Positions 48,977-57,814 of a stretch of 62,800 nucleotides of DNA are shown piece by piece. How positions within the stretch are numbered: the first letter of the stretch is position 1; each line of letters starts with the position of its first letter. The translations under genes were made by a program, and so were the position numbers. The notes beneath the pieces are model-generated. The model did no database searches and was not told the origin of the DNA. It was given only the letters and a program-made list of their open reading frames with translations. Origin of the DNA: an uncultured Clostridia bacterium (GTDB taxonomy: Bacteria > Bacillota > Clostridia > Christensenellales > Borkfalkiaceae); assembly GCA_947626005.1 (NCBI GenBank), contig CANQQM010000002.1, positions 1-62,800 on the forward strand. The letters run 5' to 3'.

Positions 48977-49693
48977 TCAGCCGATCTTTTCGACGAAATA
49001 GACGCAATCGAGGACGGCAAGCGCCTCGATGATATCCGCGTGGCTCTTCTTGCGGAGGGCCTTGTCGACGATCGTGAGGCGCACCGTGTACACGCTCAGC
49101 CCCGAGTTCGCGTAGGCGGGATTGAGCTCGAGGTTGTCGATGGTCAGCCCGAATTCCCGTGCCGCCGTGATGAAGTCCTGAAGACTGCTTCTCGACTTGA
49201 GCTCGAGGTGGATCTCGAAGTGGTCGGACTTGCTCTTGATGTAGTTCTCCATCCACGAAAAGGCGACGAGCCCGAGAAGGAGCGCCACATACCCGATGAG
49301 GGCGGCAGTATAGAGCCCGAGGCCGAGGATGGCGGAAATGATCGACATCGCCCATGTGCCGACGGAGGTCGTCAGCCCCATGATCTGATTCTTGGAGGAA
49401 TAGACGATGGTATTGGCGGTAATGATGGAAATTCCGATAAAGACGGCGGCGGACATGAAGGAGAATCCCACATGCAGCACGGTGATGAAGTAGAGGTCGG
49501 CGATCCCCGCGAACATCGACCCGATGGAGAGCACGATGAAGGTGCGGAGCCCCGCCGCATGACGGTTGCGGGCGCGTTCGCAGCCGAGGACGACCGCCAT
49601 CAGGACGATGAGCCCCGTCTTGAGCGCCGTGGAGGCGATGTTCACCTCCTGCGACCATGTTCCGAACACATTTGCGATCAAATCGGTAGGCAT
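48977..49693 (-). CDS. MgtC/SapB family protein
   Basis: 'GLIVLMAVVLGCERARNRHAAGLRTFIVLSIGSMFAGI...'. Confidence 0.88.
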   Translation of the reverse strand: MPTDLIANVFGTWSQEVNIASTALKTGLIVLMAVVLGCERARNRHAAGLRTFIVLSIGSMFAGIADLYFITVLHVGFSFMSAAVFIGISIITANTIVYSSKNQIMGLTTSVGTWAMSIISAILGLGLYTAALIGYVALLLGLVAFSWMENYIKSKSDHFEIHLELKSRSSLQDFITAAREFGLTIDNLELNPAYANSGLSVYTVRLTIVDKALRKKSHADIIEALAVLDCVYFVEKIG

Positions 49694-49696
49694 AAG

Positions 49697-51148
49697 TTAC
49701 CTCTTGTTGATGAATTTTCTTCGGTTATATTCCGCGCCGGGGGAAGCCGCTTCCTCCGTCGCCTCGAGGAAGGCCTCCTCCTCGGGCGTCCGCGCGTATT
49801 CTTTGGCGGAAATCTCCTTCTGGATCGCACTCATGCGCTCCTTGAGGGCGGCGACCTCCTGTTCCCGTGTGGGAGGCGCCGCGGGAGCCCCTTCCGCGCC
49901 CTCCGCCGCCTCCGCCGCCTGTCCGTACGAACCCGAGAGGTAGAGGGAGAGCTTGGCAAGGGCGGGGCCGAGGAGCTCGTAGAGGATGCTCGAGGAGAGG
50001 ATGACCGTCTGGAGCATGCTCCCCATGTCTCCGCCGAGCACGCGCGCTCCGAGCGCAGCAAGCCCGATCGCCACCCCCGCCTGCGGCGTCAGCGCCATCC
50101 CGAGGAAGTTCCGCACCTTTGCGGGCTTTTTGACGATGGCACAGCCGAGGAAGGCGCCGCCGTACTTCCCGACGATCCGCACGACGAAGTACAGGATGCC
50201 GATGACAAGAAGAGGCATCCCCCCGATCGACTTATCGACGCTCACGAGGGCGTCGAGACGGAAGCCGAGCCCCGACTTCACGAAGAAGAGAAGAAGGATG
50301 GGCGGGCTGAAGTAGTTGAGCTGTTTGAAGAGCTTGTCGTCCCCCGAGAGGTTGATGTAGACCGTCCCCATCGCCATACAGCCGAGGAGCGGAGAGACGT
50401 CGACGGCCGCGCCGACCCCGCAGAGGGCAAAGAGGAAGGCGACCGACACGATGAGGCGGTTGTCCGTCGAACGCTTCGCCATCAGGAATTTGAGGAGGAA
50501 TCCAAGCCCGATGCCGATCGCGACCATCATGATGTTCCACGCGATGGGAAGGAGCACGTCCCCCGCCGAAAAGCCGTTTCCGAGGGAGGCCAGCGCGACG
50601 GAGACGGCGACGCTGTACGCAAGCAGCCCGACGACGTCGTCGAGCGCGACGACCGAAAAGAGGGTGTCGACGAAGTCCCCCCGCGCTCCCGTCTGGCGGA
50701 TGGTCATCATGGTCGAAGCGGGTGCGGTCGCCGAGGCAAGGGCGGAGAGAATGATGGAGAAAGCCAGCCCGAGGCGCAAGATAAAATAGGTGAGCACAAA
50801 CACGAGGACGGACGCGAGGAGCGCCTCGAAGAGGGTGATCACCACCACCTTTCCGCCGTTTTTTCGAAGGGTCGAAAAGCGGAAATACTCGCCCACGCTG
50901 AAGGCGATGAACGCCAGCGCGATATCGGAGATGAAGTCCATCCCCTGCGAGACGTACTCCGGCACGAGGTCGAAGCAATAGGGTCCGAGGAGGATCCCGA
51001 CGAGGATATAGGCGGTGACGTTCGGAAGCCTTAAAAGCTTCGTGAGTCTCGTCCCCAAAAACCCCGCAAGGAGCATGATCGCGACCGATATGATGACGAC
51101 GGGCACCGGGGAATCGGCGCCGACCGCTGCGTAGAATTTATCGAGCAT
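49697..51148 (-). CDS. Cation:proton antiporter (CPA2/KefB-like)
   Basis: 12-TM-like sequence, 'SDIALAFIAFSVGEYFRF', 'ALASATAPASTMMTIRQTGARGDFVDTLFSVVALDD'. Confidence 0.9.
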   Translation of the reverse strand: MLDKFYAAVGADSPVPVVIISVAIMLLAGFLGTRLTKLLRLPNVTAYILVGILLGPYCFDLVPEYVSQGMDFISDIALAFIAFSVGEYFRFSTLRKNGGKVVVITLFEALLASVLVFVLTYFILRLGLAFSIILSALASATAPASTMMTIRQTGARGDFVDTLFSVVALDDVVGLLAYSVAVSVALASLGNGFSAGDVLLPIAWNIMMVAIGIGLGFLLKFLMAKRSTDNRLIVSVAFLFALCGVGAAVDVSPLLGCMAMGTVYINLSGDDKLFKQLNYFSPPILLLFFVKSGLGFRLDALVSVDKSIGGMPLLVIGILYFVVRIVGKYGGAFLGCAIVKKPAKVRNFLGMALTPQAGVAIGLAALGARVLGGDMGSMLQTVILSSSILYELLGPALAKLSLYLSGSYGQAAEAAEGAEGAPAAPPTREQEVAALKERMSAIQKEISAKEYARTPEEEAFLEATEEAASPGAEYNRRKFINKR

Positions 51149-51357
51149 ACCGTTGTGCGGAAAAAATACATTTGCGGCGCCGCCCAAAGTGAGGCGATGC
51201 GCCGCCGTTTTCCGAGGTGTAAGTATTATAGCAGAAAGTTCGGGAAATTACAAGACGGTTCTGAAAAAAATTTTACAAATCCCCGAAAAAAATCGCAGGA
51301 AATGAAAGCGATTTTCAAGAATTTCGCCTCTTCTCCCCCGCTTTCCGCAAAAATACA

Positions 51358-51386
51358 ACAAGGGGAGGCAACTGCTGCCTCCCCTG
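51358..51386 (-). terminator. rplL terminator hairpin
   Basis: AGGGGAGGCA...TGCCTCCCCT. Confidence 0.6.
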
Positions 51387-51412
51387 CGTCGTTTTTGAAC
51401 TTGCGGAAAAGG

Positions 51413-51781
51413 TTACTTGAGCTCCGCAACGGCGCCCGCTTCCTTGAGCTTGGCGACCGCAGCTTCCGCATCTGCCTTCGGAACGGCTTCCTTGATGACG
51501 CCGAGGCTCTCGACTGCCTTCTTCGCATCGGCAAGGCCGAGACCGGTGAGTTCGCGGACCACCTTGATGACGGCGATCTTGTTCGCGCCGAAATCCTTGA
51601 GGACGATATCGAACTCCGTCTTTTCCTCTTCCTGAGGAGCCGCTTCCGCAGCCACGGCGCCGCCGACCGCAACGGGAGCCGCCGCCGAAACGCCGAATTC
51701 CTCTTCGAGCGCCTTCACGAGGTCGTTGAGTTCCACGACAGACATAGCCTTTACTTCTTCGATCAACTTCTGAACATCCAT
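51413..51781 (-). CDS. rplL: 50S ribosomal protein L7/L12
   Basis: Ala-rich hinge, '[40 protein letters not shown]'. Confidence 0.98.
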   Translation of the reverse strand: MDVQKLIEEVKAMSVVELNDLVKALEEEFGVSAAAPVAVGGAVAAEAAPQEEEKTEFDIVLKDFGANKIAVIKVVRELTGLGLADAKKAVESLGVIKEAVPKADAEAAVAKLKEAGAVAELK

Positions 51782-51802
51782 TTTTGTTCCCTCCGGATAA
51801 AT

Positions 51803-52300
51803 TTAAGATTTTTGTTCCGCGATTGCTTTGAGCACATACGCGAAGTTTGCGATGGGCGACTGCAGGCAGCCGAGCATCTTTGCGATCAATACCTCTCTCG
51901 AAGGGATCGCCGCGAGTTTCTTGACACCTTCCTCATCCACGTAGGCGCCGTTGACATAGGCGCTCTTCGGGACGATCTTGTCCGCCAAAACGGGCGCTTC
52001 CTTGACCGCCTTCGCGATGATCGAGCAGCCGCTCGTCTCGTCCGGGCAGAACACGAAAGCCGTCGCGCCGTTGAGATCCGCATCGAACGCGGTGACGCCG
52101 AGTTCGTCGAACGCCTTGCGCACCAAGGTGTTTTTATAGACCTTGTATTCGCAATTCGCGTTGCGGAAACGGTTTCTGAGGTCTGTGACTTCCGCCACGG
52201 TCAGTCTGTCGTAGTGTGCGAGCACGACCGATTTCGCGGCGTTGATCTTTTCCTTGATCTCTTCGACGATCGCCTTTTTGGCTTCGAAATTTTCCGACAT
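51803..52300 (-). CDS. rplJ: 50S ribosomal protein L10
   Basis: 'VVLAHYDRLTVAEVTDLRNRFRNANCEYKVYKNTLVRKAFDELG'. Confidence 0.96.
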   Translation of the reverse strand: MSENFEAKKAIVEEIKEKINAAKSVVLAHYDRLTVAEVTDLRNRFRNANCEYKVYKNTLVRKAFDELGVTAFDADLNGATAFVFCPDETSGCSIIAKAVKEAPVLADKIVPKSAYVNGAYVDEEGVKKLAAIPSREVLIAKMLGCLQSPIANFAYVLKAIAEQKS

Positions 52301-52309
52301 GGTTACCTC

Positions 52310-52455
52310 CTGTAAGTCTTTCGACCCGATTGCCCCCGAAGGGGAAAAACAGCTCCGCACGCAGACCGTGCGGAGCGACTTCCCGATATTCATCAAGAAA
52401 TGCAACCTCGACGGGATATTGAGCGGTAGCACCCGTTGTCTGCGGTCATATTGAG
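52310..52455 (-). ncRNA. Ribosomal protein L10 leader with attenuator-like terminator
   Basis: Minus strand: CCGCAGACAACGGGTGCTACCGCTCAATATCCCGTCGAGGTTGCATTT... then CTCCGCACGGTCTGCGTGCGGAGCTGTTTTT. Confidence 0.85.
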
Positions 52456-52482
52456 TTTACCAGAAACGAACGACGCTGTCAA
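52454..52482 (-). promoter_or_regulatory. Predicted sigma-A promoter for rplJL
   Basis: TTGACA-17-TAAACT. Confidence 0.65.
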
Positions 52483-52500
52483 GCGTTTTTCGCCCTTTCT

Positions 52501-53190
52501 TCAGCTTCTCGTGTAGGCGACTTTGACGCCGGGGCCCATCGTGCTCGTGAGGGTGACGCTCTTCACGTACTGACCCTTTGCCGCAGCGGGCTTGGCGCGG
52601 ACGATCGCGTCCATGAGCGCATTGAAGTTCTCCATGAGTTTCTCTGTCCCGAAGCTGCGCTTGCCGATCGGGCAGTGGATGATCGCCGTCTTGTCGAGAC
52701 GGTACTCGACCTTACCTGCTTTGACCTCCTGCACCGCGCGGGCGACGTCCATCGTGACCGTCCCGCTCTTGGGGTTGGGCATGAGGCCCTTGGGGCCGAG
52801 GATACGGCCGATGCGGCCGACGACGCCCATCATGTCGGGCGTGGTGATCATGACGTCGAATCCGAACCAGTTCTCCGTCTGGATCTTCTGGATCATCTCC
52901 TCCGCGCCGACGAAATCCGCACCCGCCGCCTTCGCGGCGTCCGCTCTCTCGCCCTTTGCGACGACGAGGACGGTCTTTGTTTTACCGGTGCCGTTGGGAA
53001 GAACGAGCACGCCGCGGACCTGCTGGTCGGCCTGTCTCGGGTCGATGCCGAGGCGGACGTGAAGTTCCACCGTTTCGTCGAATTTCGCCTTGGCGTTGGC
53101 AAGGACGAGGCCCATCGCCTCGGTCGCGTCGTACGTCTTGGATTTGTCGAAGGATTTCAGGCTGTCTGCATACTTTTTCCCGTATTTCAT
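52501..53190 (-). CDS. rplA: 50S ribosomal protein L1
   Basis: '[24 protein letters not shown]', '[18 protein letters not shown]'. Confidence 0.98.
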   Translation of the reverse strand: MKYGKKYADSLKSFDKSKTYDATEAMGLVLANAKAKFDETVELHVRLGIDPRQADQQVRGVLVLPNGTGKTKTVLVVAKGERADAAKAAGADFVGAEEMIQKIQTENWFGFDVMITTPDMMGVVGRIGRILGPKGLMPNPKSGTVTMDVARAVQEVKAGKVEYRLDKTAIIHCPIGKRSFGTEKLMENFNALMDAIVRAKPAAAKGQYVKSVTLTSTMGPGVKVAYTRS

Positions 53191-53203
53191 CGCGCTTCCC
53201 TCC

Positions 53204-53629
53204 TTACTCCTCGACGGTGATGCCCATGCTGCGGGCGGTGCCCTTGATCATGCTCATCGCGCTCTCGAGCGAAGAACAGTTGAGGTCTGGCATCTTGGTC
53301 TTTGCGATCTCTTCGACCTGCGCCTTCGTGAGCTTGCCGACCTTGACCTTGTTGGGGGTCGAAGAAGCCGTCTCGATGCCGAGCGCCTTCTTGATGAGGA
53401 CGGGTGCGGGCGGGGTCTTGAGGACGAACGTGAAGGAGCGATCCTGATAGATCGTCATGACGACGGGGATGATGAGCCCGTCCTGCGACGCCGTGCGGGC
53501 GTTGAACTCCTTCGTGAACCCGGGGATGTTGATCCCGTGCGGGCCGAGCGTCGAACCGACGGGGGGACCGGGGGTCGCTTTCCCGGCGGGAAGCTGCAGC
53601 TTTACGACTGCGGTGATCTTCTTTGCCAT
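53204..53629 (-). CDS. rplK: 50S ribosomal protein L11
   Basis: '[38 protein letters not shown]'. Confidence 0.98.
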   Translation of the reverse strand: MAKKITAVVKLQLPAGKATPGPPVGSTLGPHGINIPGFTKEFNARTASQDGLIIPVVMTIYQDRSFTFVLKTPPAPVLIKKALGIETASSTPNKVKVGKLTKAQVEEIAKTKMPDLNCSSLESAMSMIKGTARSMGITVEE

Positions 53630-53742
53630 TTGAAAACCTCCTGTGTGGTACATGCAAGGCGACGGCAGTTGGATTTATCGCCTCTCCCACGCTCGCCGCG
53701 ATGCGGCGATCCTATACGCACTTTCGTGCGGAATCGGTAATT

Positions 53743-54315
53743 TTAATCCTCTTCGCGGGGGATCTCGACGGCGTCCGCCGCGATCTTCTGCATCTGGATA
53801 TATTCGACTTCGACTTCCTGCTCCCGTCCGAACATCGTGATGAGGACCTTTGCGCGCTGCGTCTCGTCGTTGACTTCCTTGATCGACCCGATGAACCCTT
53901 CCAAGGGGCCGTTGTCGATGGAGACCCTGTCGCCCGCCTTGAAGTCGGCGTCCTGCACGAATTCCTCGAGGCGCATCTTGCGGATCTCGTCGTCCTTCAT
54001 GGGAATGGGGCGCCCCTGCGGCCCGACGAAGCCCGTCACCCCCCTCGTGTTCGTCACAAGATACCAAAGCTGATTGGAATAGATCATCTTGATGAACACG
54101 TAGCAAGGGAGGAGCTTGCGCTCGACGACCTTCTTCTTCCCGTTGGCCTTCTCCTCGATCGTCTGCTCCGTGGGGATCTTGACGTCGAAGATCTGGTCGC
54201 CGAGGTTGTTGTTCTCGATGAGACGGAAGAGGCTCTCCTTGACCATCGCCTCATACCCCGAATAGGTGTGAAGGATGTACCACTTCGGCTCGGTATCGAT
54301 GTAGGTGATTGCCAT
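53743..54315 (-). CDS. nusG: Transcription termination/antitermination protein NusG
   Basis: 'WYILHTYSGYE', 'LPCYVFIKMI', 'TRGVTGFVG', KOW 'FKAGDRVSIDNGPLEGFIGSI'. Confidence 0.97.
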   Translation of the reverse strand: MAITYIDTEPKWYILHTYSGYEAMVKESLFRLIENNNLGDQIFDVKIPTEQTIEEKANGKKKVVERKLLPCYVFIKMIYSNQLWYLVTNTRGVTGFVGPQGRPIPMKDDEIRKMRLEEFVQDADFKAGDRVSIDNGPLEGFIGSIKEVNDETQRAKVLITMFGREQEVEVEYIQMQKIAADAVEIPREED

Positions 54316-54321
54316 AGCGCG

Positions 54322-54600
54322 TTATGCCCCCAGCGATGTGATGAGTTCCAGAAGCTCCGAAAAGCCCACGTTGACGCAGGTGACGATGACGGTGAAGATG
54401 AGAACGATCACGAGCACGATGCCCGTCGATTTGACCGCCGTGCCGAACGTCGGCCATGTGACGCGCTTGAGCTCGGAGAAGGTCTCCTTGAGCTTTCTGC
54501 CGATGCGCACGAAGAAATTGGGCTTCTTGTTTTTGTCCTGCGCCTTCGCCTTTTTGCCGGCTTTCGCCTTATCGAAGTTCTCTTCGTTGGATCTTGCCAT
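54322..54600 (-). CDS. secE: Preprotein translocase subunit SecE
   Basis: 'KETFSELKRVTWPTFGTAVKSTGIVLVIVLIFTVIV'. Confidence 0.95.
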   Translation of the reverse strand: MARSNEENFDKAKAGKKAKAQDKNKKPNFFVRIGRKLKETFSELKRVTWPTFGTAVKSTGIVLVIVLIFTVIVTCVNVGFSELLELITSLGA

Positions 54601-54621
54601 GATATTTTCTCCGATGAGATC

Positions 54622-54786
54622 TTACTTGGATTCCTTGTGCACCGTGTGCTTCTTGCAGACGGGGCAGTACTTTTTCAGCTCGAGACGGTCGGGATCGTTC
54701 CGCTTGTTCTTGAAACTGTCGTAGTTCCTGTTCTTGCACTCCGTGCATTCGAAGGTGACCTTCATTCTCGTCGATTTGACAGCCAT
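54622..54786 (-). CDS. rpmG: 50S ribosomal protein L33
   Basis: '[47 protein letters not shown]'. Confidence 0.96.
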   Translation of the reverse strand: MAVKSTRMKVTFECTECKNRNYDSFKNKRNDPDRLELKKYCPVCKKHTVHKESK

Positions 54787-54836
54787 TGGTCGAAAACTCC
54801 ATACAAAAAAATTACACCCCTCAGGTGCGTAAGATG

Positions 54837-54865
54837 AGTGTACCATTTCGGAGGCCGAATGTCAA
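54837..54865 (-). promoter_or_regulatory. Predicted sigma-A promoter for rpmG-secE-nusG
   Basis: TTGACA-17-TACACT. Confidence 0.7.
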
Positions 54866-54987
54866 CCGTTTTTGCCCCGTATTTGCGATTTTTTTATTTT
54901 TTTCGCACGGGGGAGGGATTTGCCTCCGCCCTTTTCCCCTTTCTTTCCCCCGTTCGGAAATTTTTTCGGGAGATTTACGCTATCCCC

Positions 54988-55016
54988 TTGCAATTTTCCC
55001 GAAAAAGCCGTATAAT
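54988..55016 (+). promoter_or_regulatory. Predicted sigma-A promoter for fba
   Basis: TTGCAA-17-TATAAT. Confidence 0.7.
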
Positions 55017-55047
55017 TGAGAAAACGCCATTCGGGAGGAAATGTTTT

Positions 55048-55983
55048 ATGCCCTTAGTTACCACCAAGGAAATGTTTGCAAAAGCGTATGCGGGCGGCTA
55101 TGCCGTCGGCGCGTTCAACGTCAACAATATGGAGATGATCCAGGCGATCGTCGAAGCGGCCGACGAATGCCGCTCCCCCGTCATTCTGCAAGTCTCCGCA
55201 GGGGCGCGGAAGTACGCCAATCCCGTGTACCTCCGTCACCTCGTCGCGGCGGCCGCCGAAACGACGGATATCCCCATCGCCATGCACCTCGACCACGGCG
55301 CAGACTTCGAGATCTGCAAGGACTGCATCGACGTCGGCTTCACTTCCGTCATGATCGATGCCTCCTCCAAGCCGTGGGAAGAGAATATCGCCCTCACGAA
55401 GAAGGTCGTCGAGTACGCCCACGCGCACGGCGTCGTCGTCGAGGCGGAGCTCGGAAAACTTGCGGGGATCGAGGACGACGTCAAGGTCGAAGCGCACGAC
55501 GCGATGTTCACCTCCCCCGACGAAGTGCAGGAATTCACCTCCCGCACGGGGATCGATTCGCTTGCGATCGCGATCGGCACCTCCCACGGGGCGTATAAAT
55601 TCAAGCCCGGGCAGGACCCGAAACTCCGCATCGACATTCTCGAGGAGATCGGCCGCCGTCTTCCCGGGTTCCCCATCGTCCTTCACGGCGCGTCGAGCGT
55701 TCCCGCCGAACAGGTCGCCGTCGTCAACGAATTCGGCGGCTCCATGCCCAACGCGATCGGTATTCCCGAATCGGAGCTTCGAAAGGCCGCGAAACTTGCC
55801 GTCTGCAAGATCAATATCGACAGCGACCTCCGCGTTGCCTTCACGGCGGCGGTGCGCCGTCACCTTGCGGAGAATCCTTCCCACTTCGACCCGAGACAGT
55901 ACCTCGGCGACGCGCGTGCGAACATGAAGGAAATGGTGAAGCATAAGATCGTCGACGTTCTCGGCTCCGCCGACAAAGCGTAA
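55048..55983 (+). CDS. fba: Class II fructose-1,6-bisphosphate aldolase
   Basis: 'GAFNVNNMEMIQAIVEAADE', 'MHLDHGADFEICKDCIDVGFTSVMIDAS', 'VLHGASSVP'. Confidence 0.95.
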   Translation: MPLVTTKEMFAKAYAGGYAVGAFNVNNMEMIQAIVEAADECRSPVILQVSAGARKYANPVYLRHLVAAAAETTDIPIAMHLDHGADFEICKDCIDVGFTSVMIDASSKPWEENIALTKKVVEYAHAHGVVVEAELGKLAGIEDDVKVEAHDAMFTSPDEVQEFTSRTGIDSLAIAIGTSHGAYKFKPGQDPKLRIDILEEIGRRLPGFPIVLHGASSVPAEQVAVVNEFGGSMPNAIGIPESELRKAAKLAVCKINIDSDLRVAFTAAVRRHLAENPSHFDPRQYLGDARANMKEMVKHKIVDVLGSADKA

Positions 55984-55993
55984 GGAGAGAAGA

Positions 55994-56020
55994 AAAAACG
56001 CCCTTCGGGGCGTTTTTTCT
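55994..56020. terminator. fba terminator
   Basis: AAAAAACGCCC-TTCG-GGGCGTTTTTT. Confidence 0.85.
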
Positions 56021-56061
56021 TTTGTCATGAGGTGATACGACAAGCTCGGTATGACGTGATT

Positions 56062-56450
56062 TAGAATGTACCCCCCATCCGTCACGGCTGCGCCGTGCCA
56101 CCCTCCCCCCAATGGGGGTAGGGCTTAGGCGCCGAGGGCTCCCCTCTCCTTCTCTTGCCCCCTCCATTCCTTTCCTCTCTTGCCCCCTCCACCGGAGGGG
56201 GGTAGGGGGGTGGGCCGCCAATTCTTACTCAACAGCCCTGCGGGCTGTGAGTGGCGGCCCACTGGAGCGGTGGCCTCCGCGACGAGGTTTCGGCAGTCCC
56301 TGCTGCCGAAACTGGGTGCGCCTTATTAGAACTCGCCCCACCTCAGTCTCAGCTTCGCCTCGACAGCTCCTCCCACGGAGGCGCCAAGGGGTTAAGCGCT
56401 TCTCCCACGGAGGCGCCGAGGGTAGGCCCCTTCTTTCTTGCCCCCGCCCC
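56062..56450 (+). repeat. Mosaic hairpin-rich intergenic element, copy A
   Basis: Ordered modules CACGGCTGCGCCGTG / ccctccccc-gggggtaggg / ttgccccctcc-ggagggggg / CCGCCA..ACAGCCC-GGGCTGT..TGGCGG / GTTTCGGCAG-TCCCTG-CTGCCGAAAC / CTCCCACGGAGGCGCC repeats. Confidence 0.85.
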
Positions 56451-56451
56451 C

Positions 56452-57090
56452 TTACTTCGTGCCGAAGAGGCGGTCGCCGGCGTCGCCGAGGCCGGGGAGG
56501 ATGTACCCGTTCCCGTTGAGGCAGCGGTCGAGGGTGGAGACATAGACGGGCACGTCGGGGTGCTCCTTAGAAAGCCGCTCTACCCCCTCGGGCGCGGCGA
56601 TAATCGACATCATCTTGATGTTCTTCACTCCCCTCTTTTTGAGGGCGGAGATGGCGTCGGAGGCCGATCCTCCCGTTGCGAGCATGGGGTCGACGACGAA
56701 CACCGTCTTTTCCTCGATGCCGTCGGGGAGCTTGCAGTAGTACTCCTGCGGCTCGAGGGTGGTCTCGTCGCGGTACATGCCGATGTGCCCCACGCGCGCC
56801 GTCGGAAAGACGCGGTGCACGCCGTTCACCATGCCGAGCCCCGCGCGGAGGATGGGGACGATGGCGACGCTCTCCTCGGGCACCCGATACTCGACGGTGC
56901 GCTCGAGGGGGGTCTCCACTTCGACGGGGACGAGGGTGACATCCTTCATGCTCTCGTAGGTCATGATGACGGTGATCTCCTCGATGAGTTCGCGGAACTC
57001 CTTCATGCCGGTGTTTTTGTCGCGGAGGATGGAGACCTTGTGCTTGATGAGGGGATGATCGAATACGAACACGTTGGGATATTTTTTCAT
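56452..57090 (-). CDS. upp: Uracil phosphoribosyltransferase
   Basis: '[28 protein letters not shown]', '[13 protein letters not shown]', '[16 protein letters not shown]'. Confidence 0.97.
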   Translation of the reverse strand: MKKYPNVFVFDHPLIKHKVSILRDKNTGMKEFRELIEEITVIMTYESMKDVTLVPVEVETPLERTVEYRVPEESVAIVPILRAGLGMVNGVHRVFPTARVGHIGMYRDETTLEPQEYYCKLPDGIEEKTVFVVDPMLATGGSASDAISALKKRGVKNIKMMSIIAAPEGVERLSKEHPDVPVYVSTLDRCLNGNGYILPGLGDAGDRLFGTK

Positions 57091-57107
57091 GAGGATCCTC
57101 CTGCGTG

Positions 57108-57122
57108 ATAGTACGGTACTAT
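57108..57122. promoter_or_regulatory. 15-nt palindrome at the upp promoter -10/+1 (operator candidate)
   Basis: ATAGTAC-G-GTACTAT. Confidence 0.45.
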
Positions 57123-57149
57123 TATATCCCCCGCCCGCCGAGAAGTCAA
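57121..57149 (-). promoter_or_regulatory. Predicted sigma-A promoter for upp
   Basis: TTGACT-17-TATAAT. Confidence 0.7.
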
Positions 57150-57182
57150 GTGAAAACGTCATAGTGGGCGAGGCTTCCAATC

Positions 57183-57765
57183 CGTCATGTTGAGCGAAGG
57201 CGTTAGCCGTAGTCGAAACATCACCTTGTTATAATGCGGTGACCCTTCGACTTCGCTCAGGGTGACGTGATTTAGAATGTACCCCCCATCCGTCACGGCT
57301 GCGCCGTGCCACCCTCCCCCCAAAGGGGGTAGGGCTTGGGCGCCGAGGGTACCCCCCATCCGTCACGGCTGCGCCGTGCCCGTTTCGGCAGCAGGGACTG
57401 CCGAAACTGGGTGCGCCTTATTAGAACTCGCCCCACCTCAGTCTCGGCTACGCCTCGACAGCTCCTCCCACGGAGGCGCCAAGGGGTTAAGCGCTTCTCC
57501 CACGGAGGCGCCAAGGGGTTAAGCGCTTCTCCCACGGAGGCGCCAAGGGCTCCCCTCTCTTTCTCTTGCCCCCTCCACCGGAGGGGGGTAGGGGGGTGGC
57601 CGCCAATTCTTACTTAACAGCCCTGTGGGCTGTGAGTGGCGGCCCACTGGAGCGGTGGCCTCCGCGACGAGGTTTCGGCAGTCCCTGCTGCCGAAACTGG
57701 GCCGCCTTATTAAAAATCGCCGCACGGCGGGAGCCGTGCGGCGAAGTTGTTCCTTCACGGAGTGA
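57183..57765 (+). repeat. Mosaic hairpin-rich intergenic element, copy B (expanded)
   Basis: Same modules as copy A, with an additional GTTTCGGCAG hairpin and three 32-bp 'CTTCTCCCACGGAGGCGCCAAGGGGTTAAGCG' units; left-end inverted motif 'GTCATGTTGAGCGAAG...CTTCGCTCAGGGTGAC'. Confidence 0.85.
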
Positions 57766-57814
57766 AGTTGTGCTTTTGCCTTAGAAGCGCCGGCAAGTGA
57801 CGTCGGAGAATGCC

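Noticed and set aside
56112-56519. ORFs within the hairpin-rich intergenic elements (also 57277-57617 and 62083-62682)
   Set aside because: Translations are just the repeat modules read in different frames in different copies; no conserved coding potential.
57460-57552. 32-bp direct repeats resembling a CRISPR array
   Set aside because: Units are contiguous, with no variable spacers and no cas genes nearby.
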